This document shows, piece after piece, positions 45,782 through 54,347 of a stretch of 64,000 nucleotides of DNA. Position 1 is the stretch's first letter. Each line of letters begins with the position of its first letter. The notes under the pieces were generated by a model that saw only the letters and a list, made by a program, of their open reading frames with translations, ran no database searches and was not told the origin of the DNA. The stretch comes from Fulvivirga ulvae (GTDB taxonomy: Bacteria; Bacteroidota; Bacteroidia; Cytophagales; Cyclobacteriaceae): contig NZ_CP089981.1 in assembly GCF_021389975.1 (NCBI RefSeq), positions 2,505,501 to 2,569,500 on the forward strand. The letters are read 5' to 3'. Both the position numbers and the translations under genes were made by a program.

Positions 45782-47173
45782 TTATACTTTAGCAGTAATA
45801 ATGTCTTTAATATCCGAGATAAGCTTATTGGCCAGGTGCTCGGCAGTAGCTTCAGAATCAGACTCCGAATAAATCCTGATGATAGGTTCGGTATTTGATT
45901 TTCTCAAATGCACCCATTCATTACCAAACTCTATTTTAACGCCATCTATTGTATTAACTTTCTGCGAAGAGTATTTTTTCTGTATCTCCTTTAATATTTC
46001 GTCAACGTTGATTTCAGGGGTAAGTTCAATTTTGTTTTTGGAAATATGGAAATTAGGATACGATGCTCGGAGTCGCGATGCTCGCTTGTCTGATTTTGCA
46101 AGATGTGACAAGAAAAGAGCGATACCTACTAAGGCGTCTCTCCCATAGTGTAATTCAGGATATATAATACCCCCGTTTCCTTCTCCGCCAATTACAGCCT
46201 TGGTCTTTTTCATTTCCTCAACTACATTCACCTCACCTACCGCAGAGGCACTGTAAGTGCCTCCTTTTTTCTCGGTAACCAGCTTTAATGCCACTGAAGA
46301 TGACAAATTGGAGACAGTATTGCCGGGTGTATTTGAAAGTATATAATCTGCAACGGCCACTAACGTATACTCTTCGCCAAAAGGATTTCCATCTTCCTGG
46401 ATAAGTGCCAGACGGTCAACATCAGGATCTACTACTATACCTAAATCAAATTTCCCTTTTTCTATTTCCCGGCATATGTGATTCAGGTTTTCAGGAAGAG
46501 GCTCAGGGTTATGGGGGAAGTGCCCTGTCGGGTCGCAATAAAATTCCTGAACCTGCTCTACCCCTAAAGCCTTCAATAGCCTTGGTACTGAAATTCCTCC
46601 GGTAGAGTTTACGCAATCAATTGCAATATTAAAGTTTTTAGCTTTTATGGCTTCAGTATCTACCAGTGGGAGTGCCAGTATTTTTTCAATATGCTTATCG
46701 ATGTAGGTGTCATCTTTGCTATATGAGCCTAGTGATAATACCTCGGCAAATTTGTAGCTGTCTTTTTCAGCAATTTTCAGTACTTCAGCACCATCTTCGC
46801 CGGAAATAAATTCTCCTTTATCATTTAATAACTTTAGAGCATTCCATTGAATAGGATTGTGACTGGCCGTTAAAATAATTCCACCTGCCGCATCTTCCTC
46901 AGGCACTGCTATTTCTACTGTAGGTGTTGTGGACAGCCCCAGATCTACTACATCCAATCCAAGGCCTATAAGGGTATTTGACACAAGATTACTGGTCATC
47001 TCACCAGAAATCCTGGCATCCCTGCCGATGATAATTTTTGATTTGCCGGTCTTTTTTTTGGCCCATGTGCCAAATGCAGCGGCAAACTTCACTATATCTA
47101 TAGGTGTTAAACTTTCACCTGCTTTACCTCCAATGGTTCCTCTAATCCCGGATATTGATTTAATTAACGTCAC
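45782..47173 (-). CDS. glmM: Phosphoglucosamine mutase
   Basis: A 463-residue alpha-D-phosphohexomutase. The phospho-Ser104 in TASHNP, the Mg-binding DPDVDR, the substrate loop GGEGNGG and the phosphate-binding RKSNTEPIIRI near the C terminus are all present. The SGIRGTIGG start and Bacteroidota context favour GlmM, which makes GlcN-1-P for peptidoglycan; phosphomannomutase is the alternative. Start is GTG 47173. It heads the minus-strand group with the cysteine desulfurase and deacetylase. Confidence 0.9.
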   Translation of the reverse strand: MTLIKSISGIRGTIGGKAGESLTPIDIVKFAAAFGTWAKKKTGKSKIIIGRDARISGEMTSNLVSNTLIGLGLDVVDLGLSTTPTVEIAVPEEDAAGGIILTASHNPIQWNALKLLNDKGEFISGEDGAEVLKIAEKDSYKFAEVLSLGSYSKDDTYIDKHIEKILALPLVDTEAIKAKNFNIAIDCVNSTGGISVPRLLKALGVEQVQEFYCDPTGHFPHNPEPLPENLNHICREIEKGKFDLGIVVDPDVDRLALIQEDGNPFGEEYTLVAVADYILSNTPGNTVSNLSSSVALKLVTEKKGGTYSASAVGEVNVVEEMKKTKAVIGGEGNGGIIYPELHYGRDALVGIALFLSHLAKSDKRASRLRASYPNFHISKNKIELTPEINVDEILKEIQKKYSSQKVNTIDGVKIEFGNEWVHLRKSNTEPIIRIYSESDSEATAEHLANKLISDIKDIITAKV

Positions 47174-47197
47174 GATTTCTAAGCTTTAATTCCTTTG

Positions 47198-47205
47198 CAA
47201 ATTTA
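47198..47205 (-). promoter_or_regulatory. Candidate -7 element for glmM
   Basis: CAAATTTA on the plus strand reads TAAATTTG on the minus strand, an exact TAnnTTTG box 25 bp before the GTG start. No -33 box was found at 19 bp. Confidence 0.4.
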
Positions 47206-47305
47206 GGAATTTCAGGGTTTATAAGATTATAATAAATAAACATTATTTATAATATAACCGCTAGTGGATCCTTGATGTGGAAAAGTAAATAATATATAAA
47301 GCCTT

Positions 47306-47319
47306 ACATTATATAATGT
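47306..47319 (+). promoter_or_regulatory. 14-bp perfect palindrome between glmM and the antiporter gene
   Basis: ACATTATATAATGT is its own reverse complement and is followed by a T6 run. It lies 40 bp before the antiporter start and 133 bp from glmM. It may be an operator; as a hairpin the loop would be too tight. A/T-only cores arise by chance fairly often in this DNA. Confidence 0.3.
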
Positions 47320-47358
47320 TTTTTCTTACTATATTCGACAGTTTATTAAGATAAGAAT

Positions 47359-48324
47359 ATGATCACTTACGTGTTGTTTGTGCTTGGTTTTGTGGCCTTA
47401 GTCAAAGGGGCGGATTTACTTGTGGAGGGAGCTTCTTCCATAGCAGTAAAATTTAAAATTTCCCAAATGATCATTGGTTTGACAATTGTTTCATTTGGAA
47501 CGTCATTGCCAGAGTTATTGGTCAATATTACAGCCAGTGTTAAAGGCAATCCTGAGATAGCCATAGGAAATATTTTCGGGAGTAATATTGCCAATATACT
47601 TTTAATTCTTGGTATCAGTGCCCTGATCAGGCCTCTGCCTATCACCAGGAATATTTATTTTTCTGAGATCCCTTTTTCACTCATAGCAACCCTTTTAGTA
47701 GGTTTCTTGGCAAATGCCGCATTGTTTTCCGATATTGATACTCTTACACTTAGCCGGCTTGACGGAGGTATTTTGCTGGTTTTTTTCTCATTGTTTATAG
47801 GGTACATATATGCTGTACACCGCAATAACCTGGAAGCTTCGGCACCTGAAGAAGAGTTTGTGTCAAGGGATTCAATACCAAAATCAATCATATTAATAGC
47901 AATCGGATTGATCGGCCTCTACTTTGGAGGAGAGTGGGTGGTAACAGGGGCCGTTAAAATAGCAGGTGAAATGGGGCTCAGCCAAACATTCATCGGGCTG
48001 ACAGTTATAGCCATTGGCACATCTCTACCTGAGCTTTTTACTTCGGCAGTAGCCGCATATAAGGGCAATACTGATATAGCTGTCGGCAATGTTGTCGGCT
48101 CTAACATTTTTAATCTGCTATGGATACTTGGTGTAAGTGCCCTGATCAGGCCTTTACCATTTGATATTGCCAGTAATACGGATATTATTATGATCATTAT
48201 ATCAAGTGCTTTGCTGCTTTTTGCTGTGGCTGTTGGTAAAGGAGCCAGGATTGTAAGGTGGGAAGGTATATTGTTTATACTGGTATACCTGACATATCTG
48301 TGGTATCTTCTACAACGCGGATAG
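47359..48324 (+). CDS. Calcium/sodium antiporter (CaxA/YrbG family)
   Basis: A 321-residue transporter of the K+-independent Na+/Ca2+ exchanger family, with about ten helices. The two inverted alpha repeats are clear: GTSLPELLVNITASVKGNPEIAIGN(...)GSNIANILLILG near residue 50 and GTSLPELFTSAVAAYKGN(...)GSNIFNLLWILG near residue 220. These hold the acidic and Ser/Thr ion ligands. It exchanges Ca2+ for Na+ across the inner membrane. It is divergent from glmM. Confidence 0.94.
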   Translation: MITYVLFVLGFVALVKGADLLVEGASSIAVKFKISQMIIGLTIVSFGTSLPELLVNITASVKGNPEIAIGNIFGSNIANILLILGISALIRPLPITRNIYFSEIPFSLIATLLVGFLANAALFSDIDTLTLSRLDGGILLVFFSLFIGYIYAVHRNNLEASAPEEEFVSRDSIPKSIILIAIGLIGLYFGGEWVVTGAVKIAGEMGLSQTFIGLTVIAIGTSLPELFTSAVAAYKGNTDIAVGNVVGSNIFNLLWILGVSALIRPLPFDIASNTDIIMIIISSALLLFAVAVGKGARIVRWEGILFILVYLTYLWYLLQRG

Positions 48325-48378
48325 TAGAATCCAAAAAATAATTATTTCGTAAATCTAACAACGTATCCTTCCGCCACA

Positions 48379-48386
48379 TAATTTTG
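48379..48386 (+). promoter_or_regulatory. Candidate -7 element for the 48.4-kb lipoprotein gene
   Basis: TAATTTTG is an exact TAnnTTTG match, 29 bp before the ATG. No convincing -33 element is visible. Confidence 0.45.
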
Positions 48387-48415
48387 CATTACAAATTTTA
48401 ACACTATTAATTAAA

Positions 48416-48877
48416 ATGAAAAAAATCGTTCTTACCGTGGTGGCTGGAGCCATGATGGTAGTTGTGATGTCTTGTGAAAACAAAGAAAAGAAGGCGTATC
48501 AGGCATCTGTTGATTCTTTGCAGGTAGCTTATGATAGCGTCGGTAAAGTTGCCATGAACTGGCATCAGCAATTTAATGCCCTATTTGAGACTTGCCAGGC
48601 AGATACTACTGTTTCTGACTCGGTCAAGGCAATCGTTTTTGAGAAAATCAGTACTGACTGGGCTGCTTTTGAGACAGAATGGACAGAAAATACCTCAAAA
48701 TTGGATTCCCTGAAACAAAATGTAACAGAAGTTGTCCAAAATGAAGAAGTTACTGAGCTTAAGAACTACCTCTCAGCAGTAGATGAAAAACTGGTCTACT
48801 TTCAGGCACAACTCGAAAATGCAAAAAACGTTTGCCAGACTGCTGAAGTTGTAACAGAAGAACCTACAGAAGAATAA
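48416..48877 (+). CDS. Small acidic coiled-coil lipoprotein
   Basis: A 153-residue lipoprotein with signal sequence and lipobox VMSC (Cys20). The mature part is acidic and mostly helical, with Gln/Glu/Asn-rich heptads (about residues 25-145), and ends in a Glu/Thr-rich tail. No family is recognised. It has its own candidate promoter upstream and a strong terminator downstream, so it is probably expressed as a single gene, perhaps abundantly. Such single-gene organisation suggests a structural or stress-related envelope lipoprotein, but this is inference. Confidence 0.8.
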   Translation: MKKIVLTVVAGAMMVVVMSCENKEKKAYQASVDSLQVAYDSVGKVAMNWHQQFNALFETCQADTTVSDSVKAIVFEKISTDWAAFETEWTENTSKLDSLKQNVTEVVQNEEVTELKNYLSAVDEKLVYFQAQLENAKNVCQTAEVVTEEPTEE

Positions 48878-48902
48878 TTAAAAATGAAATTATAATTTTG
48901 GG

Positions 48903-48930
48903 ATCCCTGGCCGAAGGTCAGGGATTTTTT
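48903..48930 (+). terminator. Strong terminator after the small lipoprotein gene
   Basis: ATCCCTGGCC (48903-48912) pairs with GGTCAGGGAT (48916-48925), with one G-U pair and a very short loop, followed by six T's. It lies 26 bp after the stop. Confidence 0.9.
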
Positions 48931-48939
48931 ATTTGCTGC

Positions 48940-49170
48940 TTAACTGTATTTAGCCATTACCTTGTTGACCTCGGAGTCGGGGTTTCCGCAGTTTTCGCCC
49001 TCTCCCACTTTTTTGCCACAGTAACCGCAAGTGCCACCTTCTTTATTAAGATAAGGGTTTTGTGAAGCGCAGGTACCCTTGAACTCGCCATTCTTTATAA
49101 ATAACAGCCTAACGGACATTAACCCGAAAAAGAGTGCTATGAAACCTATTCCCAGTAATAAAGTAGTCAT
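48940..49170 (-). CDS. Small membrane-anchored Cys-rich protein
   Basis: A 76-residue protein with one N-terminal membrane helix (about residues 2-20) and a short exposed domain carrying four cysteines: one after the helix, a CGYCGKK pair and one nearby (GENCG). The CxxC pair resembles a Zn-ribbon or redox pair. Similar tiny proteins occur in Bacteroidota but have no known function. ATG 49170 is used; a TTG seven codons upstream is weaker. It is convergent with the lipoprotein gene and divergent from mazG. Confidence 0.75.
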   Translation of the reverse strand: MTTLLLGIGFIALFFGLMSVRLLFIKNGEFKGTCASQNPYLNKEGGTCGYCGKKVGEGENCGNPDSEVNKVMAKYS

Positions 49171-49188
49171 GGTTTGTCTATTTTTTTG

Positions 49189-49196
49189 CAAATTTA
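49189..49196 (-). promoter_or_regulatory. Candidate -7 element for the small Cys-rich gene
   Basis: CAAATTTA on the plus strand is TAAATTTG on the minus strand, an exact -7 box 19 bp before the ATG at 49170. It implies a very short leader. A -33 box is not evident. Confidence 0.4.
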
Positions 49197-49253
49197 GCCA
49201 TTCGTTATCAAAACGTGTGTATTACCTTTAAAGTTTCTAAAAAGCCAGTAAGA

Positions 49254-50075
49254 ATGCCGGATATAAAAACCACTCCTGACCCTAACCGCAAAGCAAAGCT
49301 TGAAGCTTTTGACAGGCTGCTTACCATTATGGATGAGCTGAGAGAAAACTGTCCGTGGGATAAGAAACAGACCCTGGAAACACTTCGGCACCTGACCATT
49401 GAGGAGACATATGAGCTAAGCGATGCCATTATAGAAAACGACCTGGACGAGATCAGAAAAGAACTCGGAGACCTGATGCTGCACAATGTGTTTTATGCGC
49501 GCATAGCTTCTGAGAAGAAAGCCTTTGATATCACTGATGTACTGAATGGAGTTTGCGACAAACTGATAGAACGCCACCCGCATATCTATGGTGATGTGGA
49601 GGCAGAAGATGAGCAGACGGTTAAGGCCAACTGGGAAAAAATAAAACTTAAGGAAAAAGGAAATAAAAACCCTTCAGTATTGGGAGGCGTACCAAAATCC
49701 TTACCTGCCCTGATCAAGGCTATGAGAATACAGGAAAAAGCCAGAGGAATAGGCTTCGATTGGGAGAAAAAAGAGCAGGTATGGGAAAAGGTGGAAGAAG
49801 AAATGCAGGAATTCAAAGCAGAGTTTAACGCCGAGAGTGCGGAAGAAATAGATAAGGAAAAGGCCGGGCAGGAGTTTGGCGACCTGCTCTTTTCGTTAAT
49901 TAATTATGCCCGATTCATTGATATCAACCCTGAGGAAGCACTGGAAAGAACCAATAAAAAATTTATAAAGCGTTTCCAGTTTTTGGAGCGCGAATCTGCC
50001 AAAGATGGGAAATCCATTGGCAATATGACTCTTGCTGAGATGGATGAATATTGGGAGAAAGCAAAGCAGCATTAG
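49254..50075 (+). CDS. mazG: Nucleoside triphosphate pyrophosphohydrolase MazG
   Basis: A 273-residue MazG with two MazG domains, which hydrolyses NTPs (and (p)ppGpp in some reports) to the monophosphate and PPi. The first domain has ENCPWDKKQTLETLRHLTIEETYELSDAI, then DEIRKELGDLMLHNVFYARIA; the second is IRIQEKARGIGFDW with AGQEFGDLLFSLINYARFI, each with the EExxE/ExxD metal-binding set. ATG 49254 gives the usual N terminus; a GTG start 13 codons upstream is unlikely. The kinase gene follows after 126 bp. Confidence 0.94.
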   Translation: MPDIKTTPDPNRKAKLEAFDRLLTIMDELRENCPWDKKQTLETLRHLTIEETYELSDAIIENDLDEIRKELGDLMLHNVFYARIASEKKAFDITDVLNGVCDKLIERHPHIYGDVEAEDEQTVKANWEKIKLKEKGNKNPSVLGGVPKSLPALIKAMRIQEKARGIGFDWEKKEQVWEKVEEEMQEFKAEFNAESAEEIDKEKAGQEFGDLLFSLINYARFIDINPEEALERTNKKFIKRFQFLERESAKDGKSIGNMTLAEMDEYWEKAKQH

Positions 50076-50201
50076 TGATATAGATATTTACTATATAATT
50101 ATCTTAGAATTAGGACTTTAAAGAGGTTTCTTATTTGAAAATTGGGAAGGTTGAATTACATTTATGGTTAGTTAAATATCTCCACATGTTTATTCCTCTC
50201 C

Positions 50202-51944
50202 ATGAAAGGCTTCCGCTTCAGAAACTTCTTCATCAAAAAAAATGAATATATTGAGTCCTGGTCCCTGTACAAAAGAGTAATTCTTACAGGGCAAATCAGC
50301 ATGATATGCCTGGCGGTGGGGCTTTTTTATATGGCCTTTGATCTTCTGAATGATACCCATTCAGCCCTATTCGTATACTATGTATTTATAGGTGTTTCAA
50401 TTTTAACATTTTTTCTAAACAGGCGGGGGCATTATGTGGTAGCTAAGGTTTGCATACTACTTGTGGCCAACCTTGCAGTATTTTGTACATTTGAAATGGA
50501 GCCATCCGGAACAGCTTCTTTCATATTCTTTATACCCTGTGTAATTGGGGCCTTTACCTTGTTTGGTTATGATGAAAGGCTTGTAAGTTATCTCTTTTCA
50601 GCATTGTCTATTAGCCTTTTCTTTATATCATTTTCATTTGACGTTGATTTTTTGGCTAAGAGTGAATTTCCTGCGGAACAAATTAGTCTCAATTTTGTGA
50701 TCAACTTTGCAGTGAGCTGCATCACTGCGATTTTTATGATCAGCTTTTTATTAAGGATCAATGCCAAGTCGGAAGAAAATCTTATGAAAAACGAGCGGGA
50801 GCTTCGGGCCTCGTCCGAGGAGTTGATCATCAGTAAAAAAAGGTTTGAGCTGGCTCTCCAGGGCTCTGGTGCTGGTATTTGGGATTGGGACGCTGTCAAT
50901 GATAAACTCTATATATCGTCTTTTCTTGCCAATTTACTCGGTTATACCAAAGACTATGTTAGTGACCTGACCAGTGAAAGATTTCTTGAAGTAATTCACC
51001 CGGATGACAGGGCCAGGTTTCGCGACCATATGGAAGCTCATTTGAAAAATAAACTTCCTTTCAGGGTTGAGTGCCGTTTTAAAAAAAGTGATGGCTCCTA
51101 CCTTTGGGTTCTTGATACCGGTCAGGCTCAGTGGAACGAGCACGGGCGCCCGTTGAGAATGGTAGGATCTATTATGGATATTACAGAGAGAAAACAGGCG
51201 GAAAAGAAGGTATATGAGCAGAACCTGATGCTTGAAAAAACTAATGCAGAACTTGATCGGTTTGTTTACAGTACCTCACACGATCTCAGAGCACCACTCA
51301 GTTCGGTGCTAGGTCTTATCAATATTGCACAGTTATCAGAAAACCCGGAGGAGCATCATACATTTTTGGAAATGATGAAAGAGAGGATCAACACATTGAA
51401 CGGCTTTATTGCAGATATAATCGACTACTCCCGCAACTCACGCCTGAGTGTGGTAAGGGAGGAGATAGTATTGATTGATATTGTGAAAGAGGCCATTCAG
51501 AACCTGCAATATTTTGAAAACTCTCAACAGATAAATATTATATATGGTGGTATAGAGCATATTACATTTCAGGGAGACCGTAGCCGGTTGAAAATAATTT
51601 TGAATAACATCATTGCCAACGCCATTAAATACCATAATATAGATCAGCCCGACCCGAGAGTGGAGATAACGGCAGATAACAAAGGGCATGAATTGGAAAT
51701 AGTAGTAAGAGATAACGGAGATGGTATAGAACCAGAACTACTGGACAGGATATTTGATATGTTTTTCAGGGCCACCGAAAAGTCCGAAGGATCTGGCCTT
51801 GGTCTTTATATTGCTAAAGAAATGGCGGACAAACTTGAAGGCAAGATCAAGGTTAACTCTGTAAAGGGCAAAGGCACGTCCTTTATCGTTAAGCTGCCAC
51901 TTGAGCGGATTGCGGATACTATTGAGAAAGAAACTATCGCATAA
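50202..51944 (+). CDS. Membrane-bound PAS sensor histidine kinase
   Basis: A 580-residue kinase with about six transmembrane helices in the first 190 residues, a short coiled coil, one PAS/PAC domain (about 205-330), a HisKA domain with phospho-His360 in TSHDLRAPLSSVLG, and a HATPase domain (about 450-570) with NNIIANAIKYH, VRDNGDGIE and GSGLGLYIAKEMADKLEG. The input domain is not a classical 7TMR; what it senses is unknown. Its HisKA-HATPase core resembles that of the multi-PAS kinase at 31 kb. The glyS gene follows after 25 bp but has its own -7 box. Confidence 0.92.
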   Translation: MKGFRFRNFFIKKNEYIESWSLYKRVILTGQISMICLAVGLFYMAFDLLNDTHSALFVYYVFIGVSILTFFLNRRGHYVVAKVCILLVANLAVFCTFEMEPSGTASFIFFIPCVIGAFTLFGYDERLVSYLFSALSISLFFISFSFDVDFLAKSEFPAEQISLNFVINFAVSCITAIFMISFLLRINAKSEENLMKNERELRASSEELIISKKRFELALQGSGAGIWDWDAVNDKLYISSFLANLLGYTKDYVSDLTSERFLEVIHPDDRARFRDHMEAHLKNKLPFRVECRFKKSDGSYLWVLDTGQAQWNEHGRPLRMVGSIMDITERKQAEKKVYEQNLMLEKTNAELDRFVYSTSHDLRAPLSSVLGLINIAQLSENPEEHHTFLEMMKERINTLNGFIADIIDYSRNSRLSVVREEIVLIDIVKEAIQNLQYFENSQQINIIYGGIEHITFQGDRSRLKIILNNIIANAIKYHNIDQPDPRVEITADNKGHELEIVVRDNGDGIEPELLDRIFDMFFRATEKSEGSGLGLYIAKEMADKLEGKIKVNSVKGKGTSFIVKLPLERIADTIEKETIA

Positions 51945-51956
51945 AAATCATTTTAC

Positions 51957-51964
51957 TATCTTTG
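51957..51964 (+). promoter_or_regulatory. -7 element for glyS with almost no leader
   Basis: TATCTTTG is an exact TAnnTTTG match ending only 5 bp before the ATG at 51970. If used, transcription would begin on or next to the start codon, giving a leaderless glyS mRNA. No strong -33 box is visible. Confidence 0.5.
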
Positions 51965-51969
51965 CGCCC

Positions 51970-53517
51970 ATGGCTAATCAAGACGATAATTTACTCAAGA
52001 AAATAGTTGCTCATGCTAAGGAGTACGGGTTTGTATTCCCTTCAAGTGAAATTTATGACGGACTAGGCGCGGCCTACGACTATGGTCAGAATGGAGCAGA
52101 GCTTAAGAATAATATAAAGAGCTATTGGTGGAAATCAATGGTGCAGATGAACGAAAATATTGTGGGCATTGATGCTGCTATATTTATGCACCCTACCACC
52201 TGGAAAGCTTCAGGGCATGTAGATGCTTTTAATGATCCTTTGATCGATAATAAGGATTCCAAAAAAAGATACCGCGCTGATGTACTGATTGAGGAATATA
52301 TCGCCAAAATAGAAGCCAAGATCAGCAAAGAGGTTGAAAAAGCAGCAAAGCGATTTGGAGATAAATTTGATAAAGAACAGTTTGTAGCTACAAATGACCG
52401 GGTAGTTAGATACAACGAGGAGATCGATATGATCAACTCAAGGATGAAAGCCGCAATAGAAAGTGGCAATCTTAATCAACTAAAGGCGCTAATTGAGGAA
52501 CTGGGTATTGCCGATCCTGTTTCAGGGTCAAAAAACTGGACAGATGTAAGGCAGTTTAACCTTATGTTCTCTACTGAACTGGGATCTTTAGCCGAAGGTG
52601 CTAACAAAATATATTTACGTCCTGAAACTGCCCAGGGCATATTTGTTAACTTCCTGAATGTGCAAAAAACAGGCCGTATGAAGCTTCCGTTTGGAATAGC
52701 CCAGATCGGTAAAGCTTTTAGAAATGAAATTATTGCGCGGCAATTCATTTTCAGAATGCGGGAGTTTGAGCAAATGGAAATGCAGTTTTTTGTAAAGCCG
52801 GGCGAAGAGATGCAATGGTATGAACATTGGAAAGAACATCGCATGAAATGGCATAAAGTATTGGGACTTGGGGAAGACAATTATCGATATCATGATCATT
52901 TAAACCTGGCACATTATGCCAATGCCGCCTGCGACATTGAATTTAATTTTCCAATGGGATTCAAGGAGCTGGAAGGTATCCACAGCCGTACGAACTTTGA
53001 CCTGAAGGCTCATGAGGAGTACTCCGGAAAAAAGCTGCAGTTCTTTGATCATCAGGAGAATAAAAGTTATGTGCCTTATGTGGTGGAAACATCAATAGGT
53101 TTAGACAGGCTTTTCCTTGCCGTGCTTACTTCCGCTTATTCCGAAGAAACGCTTGAGGATGGTAGTGAGCGTACCGTTTTGAAAATTCCTGCGGCCCTGG
53201 CTCCTTCAAAAGTAGCTGTGCTGCCGTTGTTGCAAAAAGATGGACTGCCTGAGAAGGGTAGAGAAATACTGGATAAGATCAAGTATGATTTTGCCTGCCA
53301 ATATGATGAAAAGGATACTATTGGGAAAAGGTACAGAAGGCAAGATGCTATAGGTACTCCCTATTGCATTACCATTGATCATCAGACATTGGAAGACAAT
53401 ACAGTGACCTTAAGAGACCGTGATACAGCCAGGCAGGAAAGAATAGATATATCTGAACTAAAAGGTAGAATAGAAGAGTTGGTATCGCTTACAGGGTTAC
53501 TTAGGCAGATCGGATAG
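51970..53517 (+). CDS. glyS: Glycine-tRNA ligase (homodimeric type)
   Basis: A 516-residue class II glycyl-tRNA synthetase of the alpha2 (eukaryote/Thermus-like) type. Recognisable features are FPSSEIYDGLGAAYDYGQNGAELKNNIK at the N terminus, LRPETAQGIFVNFLNVQKTGRMKLPFGIAQIGKAFRNEI around residue 215-260 (motif 2), FMRMREFEQMEMQFF, and the late SIGLDRLFLAVLTSAY (motif 3) followed by the anticodon-binding domain. ATG 51970 is chosen over an in-frame TTG at 51901, which lies in the kinase gene. MtfA-like gene follows after 1 bp. Confidence 0.97.
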   Translation: MANQDDNLLKKIVAHAKEYGFVFPSSEIYDGLGAAYDYGQNGAELKNNIKSYWWKSMVQMNENIVGIDAAIFMHPTTWKASGHVDAFNDPLIDNKDSKKRYRADVLIEEYIAKIEAKISKEVEKAAKRFGDKFDKEQFVATNDRVVRYNEEIDMINSRMKAAIESGNLNQLKALIEELGIADPVSGSKNWTDVRQFNLMFSTELGSLAEGANKIYLRPETAQGIFVNFLNVQKTGRMKLPFGIAQIGKAFRNEIIARQFIFRMREFEQMEMQFFVKPGEEMQWYEHWKEHRMKWHKVLGLGEDNYRYHDHLNLAHYANAACDIEFNFPMGFKELEGIHSRTNFDLKAHEEYSGKKLQFFDHQENKSYVPYVVETSIGLDRLFLAVLTSAYSEETLEDGSERTVLKIPAALAPSKVAVLPLLQKDGLPEKGREILDKIKYDFACQYDEKDTIGKRYRRQDAIGTPYCITIDHQTLEDNTVTLRDRDTARQERIDISELKGRIEELVSLTGLLRQIG

Positions 53518-53518
53518 G

Positions 53519-54337
53519 TTGGAAGGTTTCTCAGCAGTTGTGCCGGTCACATTACTTTTACTTGTGGTGGTTGTATCAATGTTCTTCGTAATGAGAAAAA
53601 TGACACTGCTTTTTCAGGGAGATGTTTTGAGTGTTGCTACAAGATACCGTGTGTTTCCTGTCAAATACCGTCACATTTTGCAGAAGTACTCTGCTTATTA
53701 CAATGTATTACCTCTGGCTGACAAGCAAAAATTTCAGAAGAGAGTACTCCGATTTATACATTCAAAGCGATTTATATCCAGAGGCTTTTCAAAAGTTACT
53801 GATGAAATGAAAGTGCTTATATCTGCGGCAGCTACACAGCTTACTTTTGGGTTACCGCAGATATACCTCACTCATTTTGATAAAATACTGATCTACCCTG
53901 ACACCTACTATTCCACAATAAATAAAATGTATCATGTGGGTGAGGTTAACCCAAGGATGGGGGCTATTATTCTTTCATGGAAAAGCTTCGTTGATGGCTA
54001 TGCCGACCCGACAGACAGTTTTAATGTAGGTATCCATGAAATGGCTCATGCCATACATTTCGAAAACAGGATAAGGAATAGCGAATTCGATTTCCTTGAT
54101 GCAGAAAGCCTTTATGTCTTTGGGAAAATTGCTGCTTCGGAGATTTCCAGGTTACGGAGGGGTGAGCCACACTTTTTTAGAAGCTATGCCGGCACAAATG
54201 AACATGAGTTTTTTGCCGTTGCTCTGGAATACTTTTTTGAAAAACCAGTGGAGTTTAGAGGTTCATTGCCACTTTTATACAAGACATTATCTACCTTATT
54301 GAACCAAGACCCGGCAGAACTATATAAGTTACGTTAA
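53519..54337 (+). CDS. MtfA-like zinc peptidase (M90 family)
   Basis: A 272-residue protein with an N-terminal membrane helix (about residues 7-26) and a peptidase domain. The Zn-binding HEMAH (H173, E174, H177) is in GIHEMAHAIHFENR, and the later NEHEFFAVALEYFFEKP is the second hallmark of the MtfA/M90 family. In E. coli MtfA regulates the glucose PTS by acting on Mlc; the membrane-anchored Bacteroidota members have unknown substrates. Start is TTG 53519, just after the glyS stop. Confidence 0.9.
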   Translation: MEGFSAVVPVTLLLLVVVVSMFFVMRKMTLLFQGDVLSVATRYRVFPVKYRHILQKYSAYYNVLPLADKQKFQKRVLRFIHSKRFISRGFSKVTDEMKVLISAAATQLTFGLPQIYLTHFDKILIYPDTYYSTINKMYHVGEVNPRMGAIILSWKSFVDGYADPTDSFNVGIHEMAHAIHFENRIRNSEFDFLDAESLYVFGKIAASEISRLRRGEPHFFRSYAGTNEHEFFAVALEYFFEKPVEFRGSLPLLYKTLSTLLNQDPAELYKLR

Positions 54338-54347
54338 AATATTGATT

